Below, piece by piece: positions 58,755 to 64,000 of a DNA stretch of 64,000 bases (the first letter of the stretch is position 1; each line of letters begins with the position of its first letter). The position numbers and the translations under genes are program-made. The stretch comes from Brevibacillus centrosporus (GTDB lineage: Bacteria; Bacillota; Bacilli; Brevibacillales; Brevibacillaceae): positions 1 through 64,000 of the forward strand of contig NZ_RHHP01000006.1 in the NCBI RefSeq assembly GCF_003710815.1, read 5' to 3'. A model generated the notes under the pieces. That model was not told where the DNA came from, did no database searches, and saw only the letters and a list, made by a program, of their open reading frames with translations.

Positions 58755-60035
58755 ATGACTACCAGTCGGGTATCCGGATTTTACAAGCTATCACCTGAGG
58801 AAAGACTAGAGAAGGTAGCGCAGGCACGTAACCTGAGCGAGGAAGACAAACAAATCTTGTCAGGAGCAGCTCCTTTTCCATTGCGTACCGCCAATGCAAT
58901 GATTGAAAACGTCGTGGGTGTGATGTCTATTCCACTGGGAATTGCGACCAACTTCAAAATCAACGGTGTCGATCGGTTCATCCCGATGGCTACGGAAGAG
59001 CCGTCAGTCGTGGCGGCAGCCAGCAACGCTGCCCGTACCTCCTACGATCTGGGGGGCTTCCACACATCCTTGAGCGGTTCGATCATGCGAGGACAGATCC
59101 AGGTTGTAGATATTACGGATCCATATGGCGCGATGGCGAGAATCTATGAAAACAAAAAAGAGATTCTGGATCGCTGTAATGCAAAAGACCCGACGCTCGT
59201 TTCTTTGGGTGGCGGCGCGATTGACGTCGAGGTGCACGTGATTGAACGGGCGAAGCAGCCGATGGTCGTGCTTCATCTGCTCGTAGATACGCGGGATGCG
59301 ATGGGCGCGAATGCGGTCAATACGATGGCAGAGGCCGTAGCGCCTTATATCGAGGAGATTACCTCCGGCCGCGTCGTGCTGCGTATCATCTCCAACCTGG
59401 CAGACCGCCGTCTGGTGCGTGCACGTGCCGTCTTCTCGACGGAAGAGCTGGGTGGCAGAGAAGTCGTAGACAATATCATCCGCGCTTACGAATTTGCAGA
59501 GTGCGATCCATACCGCGCAACAACCCACAACAAAGGCATTATGAACGGTATTTCCGCTGTCGTACTGGCGACCGGTAACGACACGCGCGCAGTTGAAGCA
59601 GGGGCACATGCCTTTGCATCTGTGACAGGCCGCTATCGTTCCCTGACTCGCTGGGAGCTGAATCGTGAGGGCAATCTGGTGGGAACCATCGAATTGCCGA
59701 TGGCTGTCGGGATTGTCGGAGGGGCGACCAAGTCTCATCCAACGGCTCGTCTCGGACTGAAGGTCATGGACATCACAAACGCAGAGGACCTGGCAGGAGC
59801 AATCGCCGCTGTAGGTCTCGCACAAAACCTAGCAGCGATGCGGGCGCTGGCGGCAGAGGGCATTCAAAAAGGTCACATGGCGCTGCATGCACGCAACCTT
59901 GCCATGATGGCAGGCGCACAAGATGATCAGATCGACCAGATCGTGAAGCAAGCGATTCAAGAGAAGGATGTGCGCTATGACCGCATTCTGGAACTGACCA
60001 AACAATTGCAAGAGGGGGCTGTCCATGGAAACTGA
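58755..60035 (+). CDS. mvaA: hydroxymethylglutaryl-CoA reductase, degradative (class II)
   Basis: The 426-residue enzyme matches class II HMG-CoA reductase (Pseudomonas mevalonii type, about 428 residues). Catalytic residues are visible: Glu in ATEEPSVVAAAS (about 81-82), DAMGANAVNTM, Lys in THNKGIMNG, Asp in GNDTRAVEA and His in QKGHMALHARN. It oxidises mevalonate with CoA to HMG-CoA; class II enzymes often use NAD. ATG 58755 follows TAGGAGAA. With a lyase and no HMG-CoA synthase in the operon, the direction is catabolic. Confidence 0.93.
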   Translation: MTTSRVSGFYKLSPEERLEKVAQARNLSEEDKQILSGAAPFPLRTANAMIENVVGVMSIPLGIATNFKINGVDRFIPMATEEPSVVAAASNAARTSYDLGGFHTSLSGSIMRGQIQVVDITDPYGAMARIYENKKEILDRCNAKDPTLVSLGGGAIDVEVHVIERAKQPMVVLHLLVDTRDAMGANAVNTMAEAVAPYIEEITSGRVVLRIISNLADRRLVRARAVFSTEELGGREVVDNIIRAYEFAECDPYRATTHNKGIMNGISAVVLATGNDTRAVEAGAHAFASVTGRYRSLTRWELNREGNLVGTIELPMAVGIVGGATKSHPTARLGLKVMDITNAEDLAGAIAAVGLAQNLAAMRALAAEGIQKGHMALHARNLAMMAGAQDDQIDQIVKQAIQEKDVRYDRILELTKQLQEGAVHGN

Positions 60036-60468
60036 AATGGTTCGTAACGAGCAGCAAAAAGCGACGTCGCAGAAAGAATACATCGAGATTTTAGGGGACA
60101 CAGTCGTTCCCGTCCGTATTCTATCGGCAATCGTGATCAGCATTTGTCTGAGCATCGGCGGTTATTTCTTGGGGAAAAGCATTTTCCCCAAGTTCGCTGA
60201 GGCGAAGATGGTTGGATCATACTCCCTTCTGCTCGGCATCTTGGGCAGTGTGATCGGCTTGATCATCTGTGCCAACCTGTTTAAACCTAGCCGTATTTTG
60301 ACAGAAGAGGAAACGAGTTCTGAGGGTCTGGAAGAGATTCTGCTCAGCATGCAGGTAGATCCGAAAGCGGAGTACGACTTGATTAAAGACGACCCTATCA
60401 CAAGAAAAGAGATGGAAGAGTTGGGGATTTTGGAAACATTCAAGCGCAGCGGGGGGCGAACTGAGTAA
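60025..60468 (+). CDS. two-helix membrane protein, putative small subunit of the TctA-type permease
   Basis: The 147-residue protein has a charged N-terminus, two hydrophobic helices (about 31-50 and 65-85) and an acidic cytoplasmic tail (EEETSSEGLEEILL ... DPITRKEMEELGIL). Its place between mvaA and the TctA-like gene is that of TctB, but TctB proteins have four helices and no such tail, so the match is positional only. ATG 60025 overlaps mvaA and has AGAGGGGG upstream; its stop overlaps the next start. It may assemble with the permease or be regulatory. Confidence 0.7.
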   Translation: METEMVRNEQQKATSQKEYIEILGDTVVPVRILSAIVISICLSIGGYFLGKSIFPKFAEAKMVGSYSLLLGILGSVIGLIICANLFKPSRILTEEETSSEGLEEILLSMQVDPKAEYDLIKDDPITRKEMEELGILETFKRSGGRTE

Positions 60469-61823
60469 TGAGCGTACTAATGATATCTATTTTGCTCGCA
60501 CTGGCGGGTGCCATTATTTTCTCCCTGATCGGCCTAGTTTCGGGTACAGATGAAACCGCTATCATGGTTCCGTTCACGCTGCTCGTCATTTTGCTCGGTG
60601 CACCTCCAGAAGCTGTTTTCTCCTTCTTCATGGCGGCTGTATTGGCCAAGCACCTTACGCATGCGATCCCGACGGCATTGATGGGGATCCCGGGCGATAC
60701 GACGGCAGTACCACTGATCGACCACGCATCATCGCTGCGCCGATTGGGCGTGCCTCACGTGGCTTTGCGCAAAATGCTGTCCGGCGGTTTGATCGGCGCT
60801 TTCATCGCACTGCCTACAGCGGTTTTGTTCGGTCAGTTCCTGGGTCAGTTCGCTGACTTTTTCAAATCTGCTTCCGGCCTGATCTTTACGCTGGCTGCCA
60901 TTCTGATTGCGTACTTCTCCAAAGGAAAATGGGTAAGCGTCCTGATGATCATCCCGTTTGCCTTCTTCATTAAAAGTATTGATACCTTCAGCTTTAGCGT
61001 AGTAGAAAAGCATCTGAGCACGAGCTTCTTTTTAGGGATCGCGATTGGGCCGATGCTCTCGGACATTCTGTTTTCCTTGTCTCCGAGCGCACGGAAAGCA
61101 TTGGTTCGCTCGAAAGCCAAAGAGTATCACCTCGCACCGGAAACGAAATCCTGGAGGGGGTATTTTCCCAATCCGTTCCGCGTTTTGACAGGCAGACAGA
61201 CTGCACACACGGCAGCGACTTCCTTTGTCTCTTCGTTGACCTTTGCATTCAGCCCTGTGGGAATGACTTCCCTGATGGGGGAAATCGTAGGCTCGCGCAA
61301 CAAGGGTGTGTACAAAAAGGCATCCTCCAGCTTGGCTTCCATGAACGGTGTGACCGAGTCCACCTACATTGCCGAAGCGATCATTCCTTTGCTGGCATTT
61401 GGGATTCCGCTCAGCCCAGTTGCACTCGGCCCGGCATCTCCTTTGTTCAACGCACCACCTGTCTTTACGAGTGATCCTGTGAACAACCTGCACAACATGC
61501 TGACACCGTGGGAGTTCTTCCTGTACGGCCTGATCGGTCTGGTGATCGCTGCATTGATTGCGTATCCGTTCGCAATGAACTACGCACGTAAAGCAACTGT
61601 GTTTGTCATGAAAAACATCAGTCAGGAAGCCATCGTCGGTATGTTCATCGGTCTGGCATGTCTGCTTGCTTTCCATGAAGCACAACTCGTTGGGGTTATT
61701 CTTACACTGACTATGGCAGCAGTCGGAGGATTGATGAACCGCGTACTGGGCGTCAGCTCCGGGGTACAGTTCATGATCTTCTACGGCTCCACCTACATGA
61801 TGTCAAAACTGCTTGGAGCTTGA
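60468..61823 (+). CDS. TctA-family large permease, probable mevalonate transporter
   Basis: The 451-residue protein has eleven to twelve helices and resembles the tripartite tricarboxylate transporter TctA family, with the loop GIPGDTTAVPLIDHASSLRR as its signature and a second-half LLAFGIPLSPVALGP segment. TctA partners normally include a solute-binding TctC and a four-helix TctB; neither is encoded here. Sitting between HMG-CoA reductase and lyase genes, with one-base overlaps on both sides, it is most simply the mevalonate importer. Confidence 0.8.
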   Translation: MSVLMISILLALAGAIIFSLIGLVSGTDETAIMVPFTLLVILLGAPPEAVFSFFMAAVLAKHLTHAIPTALMGIPGDTTAVPLIDHASSLRRLGVPHVALRKMLSGGLIGAFIALPTAVLFGQFLGQFADFFKSASGLIFTLAAILIAYFSKGKWVSVLMIIPFAFFIKSIDTFSFSVVEKHLSTSFFLGIAIGPMLSDILFSLSPSARKALVRSKAKEYHLAPETKSWRGYFPNPFRVLTGRQTAHTAATSFVSSLTFAFSPVGMTSLMGEIVGSRNKGVYKKASSSLASMNGVTESTYIAEAIIPLLAFGIPLSPVALGPASPLFNAPPVFTSDPVNNLHNMLTPWEFFLYGLIGLVIAALIAYPFAMNYARKATVFVMKNISQEAIVGMFIGLACLLAFHEAQLVGVILTLTMAAVGGLMNRVLGVSSGVQFMIFYGSTYMMSKLLGA

Positions 61824-62725
61824 TGACGATGAAATTCGATCCGAAACAAATCACCATCAAAGAAGTGGGGCCGCGAGATGGCTTGCAGAACGAGTCTGTC
61901 TTTGTCCCCACTGCTGACAAGATTGCCTGGATCAATCAGATGTCTCATACCGGCTTGTCTTATATCGAAGTAACGTCGTTTGTCCATCCAAAATGGATAC
62001 CTGCCTTGGCGGATGCAGTAGAAGTGGCGACAGGCATCGAGCGTGTGCCAGGTGTTACCTACGCGGCTCTGGTTCCAAATGCAAAGGGATTGGAGCGGGC
62101 GTTAACCGCCAATATCGATGAAGTATCGGTATTCATGTCAGCCAGTGAAACGCACAATTTGAAAAATATAAACAAGACACGCAAAGAAACCTATCCGATT
62201 CTGGCGGAAACGACGAAGGCAGCTTTGGCGGCAGGCAAGTCGGTTCGCGGCTATGTTTCCACCGTTTTTGGTTGCCCCTATGAAGGCGCAGTCGCGGTAG
62301 ATGAGGTCATTCGCGTAACGGAAACACTGCTGGAGATGGGCGTACAGGAAATATCGCTCGGAGATACGATCGGGATCGCACAGCCTAGGCAGGTGCAGGA
62401 GGTGCTGGAGGTGTTGCTCCGACGCTTCCCGGAAGATAAGCTGGCGATGCACTTCCACGATACACGCGGTATGGCGATGGCGAATGTCCTCGTATCACTG
62501 GAAATGGGGATGACCACCTTTGACAGCTCGCTGGGCGGGCTGGGCGGCTGCCCGTACGCTCCAGGTGCATCAGGGAATATCGCAACAGACGATTTGCTGT
62601 ACATGCTGCATGGCCTTGGGATGCAGACTGGGATCGACACAGATAAATTGCTGGAGGCCGCTCGCTTCATACAGGGCAAAATGGGCCGTTCCTTGATGAG
62701 CCACAGCATGCAGGCTTGCCAGTAA
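61823..62725 (+). CDS. mvaB: hydroxymethylglutaryl-CoA lyase
   Basis: The 300-residue DRE-TIM metallolyase cleaves HMG-CoA to acetyl-CoA and acetoacetate. Motifs are VGPRDGLQNE (metal Asp and catalytic Arg), SASETHN, the GCPYEG segment, HFHDTRGMAMAN (metal histidines) and the signature GGLGGCPYAPGASGN with its active-site Cys. ATG 61823 overlaps the permease stop (TGATG); ATG 61829 is an alternative. It completes the route mevalonate to HMG-CoA to acetoacetate plus acetyl-CoA. A long terminator follows. Confidence 0.94.
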   Translation: MTMKFDPKQITIKEVGPRDGLQNESVFVPTADKIAWINQMSHTGLSYIEVTSFVHPKWIPALADAVEVATGIERVPGVTYAALVPNAKGLERALTANIDEVSVFMSASETHNLKNINKTRKETYPILAETTKAALAAGKSVRGYVSTVFGCPYEGAVAVDEVIRVTETLLEMGVQEISLGDTIGIAQPRQVQEVLEVLLRRFPEDKLAMHFHDTRGMAMANVLVSLEMGMTTFDSSLGGLGGCPYAPGASGNIATDDLLYMLHGLGMQTGIDTDKLLEAARFIQGKMGRSLMSHSMQACQ

Positions 62726-62730
62726 AAACG

Positions 62731-62793
62731 AAAAAAGCACAGCGACCAGAAGGAGCATGGAGAACATGCCCTCAAGGCTGCTGTGCTTTTTTT
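62731..62793. terminator. bidirectional terminator of the mevalonate operon
   Basis: AAAAAAGCACAG / CTGTGCTTTTTT encloses an inner GCATG / CATGC hairpin. It serves the convergent glyoxalase-like gene as well. Confidence 0.88.
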
Positions 62794-62803
62794 ACAGGGG
62801 AGA

Positions 62804-63220
62804 TTATTGCTGCGCCGCGTTTTGATCCATGTACACGATTTCCCACAGATGACCGTCCAAGTCCTGGAAGCTCCAGGCGTACATAAAGCCGTGGTCAACA
62901 GGCTCATTATAAGGAGTCGCACCTGCTTCCAGTGCTCGGTTCACCAGCTCATTTACTTCATCGCGGCTGTCCGCGGACAGTGCCACGATCACTTCTGTTT
63001 GGCGAGTAGCGTCCACGATTTCTTTCTTTGTGCTCTGAATGAAAGAGTGGAAGAACTCCTCTACCAGCAGCATAGCGTAAATACTGTCGCTGATGACCAT
63101 GCAGGCTGCTTGTTCATTGGTGAACTGCGGGTTGAACTCGAAGCCTATCTTGGAGAAAAACTCTTTTGTTTTCTCCAGATCTTTGACCGGGAGATTGACG
63201 AAAATATTGTTCGTTGCCAT
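62804..63220 (-). CDS. VOC (glyoxalase/bleomycin-resistance) superfamily protein
   Basis: The 138-residue protein has two beta-alpha-beta-beta-beta modules of the vicinal-oxygen-chelate fold: NIFVNLPVKDLEKTKEFFSKIGFEFN at the start and the closing DLDGHLWEIVYMD. One canonical metal Glu is visible in the last strand. Members range from glyoxalases to antibiotic-binding proteins, so no substrate is assigned. ATG 63220 has AGAGGTGA upstream. Monocistronic. Confidence 0.87.
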   Translation of the reverse strand: MATNNIFVNLPVKDLEKTKEFFSKIGFEFNPQFTNEQAACMVISDSIYAMLLVEEFFHSFIQSTKKEIVDATRQTEVIVALSADSRDEVNELVNRALEAGATPYNEPVDHGFMYAWSFQDLDGHLWEIVYMDQNAAQQ

Positions 63221-63336
63221 GATCCAATCACCTCTATGGTAAATTTCCTGTAGGAACAGGATGCACATGCTCATAAGGGAAGTAAACCACAAAAAGGGAG
63301 TGGATGTTTCTTCTGAATTGCTATTTTATTTTCCTA

Positions 63337-64000
63337 CTACGGTTTGCTAGCGCGGATGATGAGGAAATGCGGATGTGTCATGAGGCGTTCGTAGCTTTTC
63401 GCTGAATCAGGGAGCTTCTCGAGAAATTCGGGCACGGGTTGTGGCTCGATGAGGCGTTCGAGTGTAAAAAATTGAGTGGTTCGGTTGACAATTTCCTGCA
63501 AAGGACGGCGAAATATAGCCATCTCGACTCGTCCGGCTTCTTTTTTGTTCCATACGTCCAGCAGCCATTCGTGTGTAAAATAATCGGGGCGCTGGAACAG
63601 GGTGAATTCCATAAATGGATGGTGGACAGAGAAGAGGAGCTGCCCGCCAGGCTTCAGGATGCGCTGGAATTCGCGGAACGGGAGAGATAGATCCTCGATA
63701 TAGTGCAAGGTAAGCGAGCTGACGATGTGATGAAAGGACTCATCTGGGAAAGGGAGCGGAGTATTCAGATCATGTACGAGCACGGCTGCGTTTTCGCCCA
63801 CACGTCTTTGGGTAGCCGCAATCATCTCTGCATTCAGGTCTATTGCAGTAACGCTGGCGCCGCGATTTAACAGCTGCTCCGTATACCATCCTGCTGCACA
63901 ACCAGCGTCCAGCGCGGTCAATCCCGTCATATTCTCGGGTAGCTGCTCCAGCATGGCTGGTCGCTCGTAAAACGCATTAAAGCCACTCTCGGTATCTACA
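63337..64000 (-). CDS. class I SAM-dependent methyltransferase (5' end outside the window)
   Basis: The frame stays open to the window edge: residues before the internal ATG 63954 (ending DTESGFNAFYERPA) match the usual start of these enzymes, so the true start lies beyond 64000. The SAM-binding motif ALDAGCAAGWYTEQLL, the acidic VTAIDLNAEM, and the PFPDESFHHIVSSLTLHYIED and LKPGGQLLFSVHHPF segments mark a UbiE/Methyltransf_11-type fold. At least 220 residues are present. Target unknown. Confidence 0.88.
   Translation of the reverse strand, partial: VDTESGFNAFYERPAMLEQLPENMTGLTALDAGCAAGWYTEQLLNRGASVTAIDLNAEMIAATQRRVGENAAVLVHDLNTPLPFPDESFHHIVSSLTLHYIEDLSLPFREFQRILKPGGQLLFSVHHPFMEFTLFQRPDYFTHEWLLDVWNKKEAGRVEMAIFRRPLQEIVNRTTQFFTLERLIEPQPVPEFLEKLPDSAKSYERLMTHPHFLIIRASKP

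Noticed and set aside
1-64000. CRISPR arrays, insertion sequences, prophage, integrase, rRNA or tRNA genes
   Set aside because: I saw no repeat-spacer series, transposase or integrase motifs, or tRNA/rRNA-like sequence anywhere in the window.

Overview
The window looks like chromosomal DNA of an aerobic, spore-forming Firmicute of the Brevibacillus/Paenibacillaceae type. The grounds are strong AAGGAGG-like ribosome sites with frequent GTG and TTG starts, T-box leaders, a CIRCE element, a sigma-54 (SigL) regulon, Bacillus-like SdhCAB and siderophore-uptake genes, and a moderate GC content. The genus is an inference. I see no rRNA, tRNA, CRISPR array, prophage or transposase; two gene remnants (a siderophore-binding protein and a kptA) are the only decay I can support.

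Layout. 0-1.1 kb: small unknown genes. 1.2-3.3 kb: a DrrAB-type ABC exporter and a siderophore-binding-protein remnant. 3.4-4.5 kb: an ECF S-component and a kptA remnant. 4.45-6.2 kb: T-box-controlled tyrS. 6.2-10.2 kb: an amidohydrolase overlapping a 1039-residue GNAT fusion. 10.4-12.2 kb: a TetR regulator and an old-yellow-enzyme reductase. 12.5-14.1 kb: a DUF2798 protein, then a MarR/NmrA-like pair sharing a palindromic operator. 14.2-21.4 kb: a Fur-box-preceded iron locus (AraC/substrate-binding fusion regulator, FhuF-like reductase, MFS, YfiY-YfiZ-YfhA-type importer without its ATPase). 22-24 kb: T-box-controlled leuA. 24.4-27.7 kb: an SDR, an orphan membrane-anchored phosphate-type binding protein, a glutamine-amidotransferase-like protein and two tiny genes. 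27.8-31.9 kb: CIRCE-controlled htpG, an amino-acid permease and a DinB protein. 32.1-38 kb: a sigma-54 activator directly before a -24/-12 promoter driving an Fe-alcohol dehydrogenase, a permease and a succinate-semialdehyde dehydrogenase. 38.1-43.3 kb: three regulator/target sets (LacI-bdhA, Rrf2-thioredoxin-reductase-like, XRE-cupin) and a Lys/Arg-rich protein.

43.4-56 kb is a large catabolic cluster. It encodes a lactonase, Zn-dehydrogenase, aldehyde dehydrogenase, class III CoA-transferase, CitE-like lyase, MmgE/PrpD protein, a complete SdhCAB, a two-subunit class I fumarase and a GntR/FCD regulator. The genes form a logical route from a (methyl-branched) butyrolactone through a C4/C5 dicarboxylate to acetyl-CoA plus pyruvate, with TCA steps carried in the cluster. 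56-58.5 kb holds a divergent MFS/MmyB-like regulator pair. 58.5-62.7 kb is a compact mevalonate-catabolism operon: degradative HMG-CoA reductase, a two-helix membrane protein, a TctA-like permease and HMG-CoA lyase, behind a perfect CcpA cre site. A glyoxalase-like gene and a methyltransferase cut by the window edge finish the window.

The most novel signals are (i) a roughly 80-nt structured element immediately after the terminator of both T-box leaders, conserved between tyrS and leuA with stem covariation, (ii) the lactone/methylsuccinate-type cluster with its own Sdh and fumarase, and (iii) the mevalonate operon pairing a TctA-type permease with an unusual small subunit.
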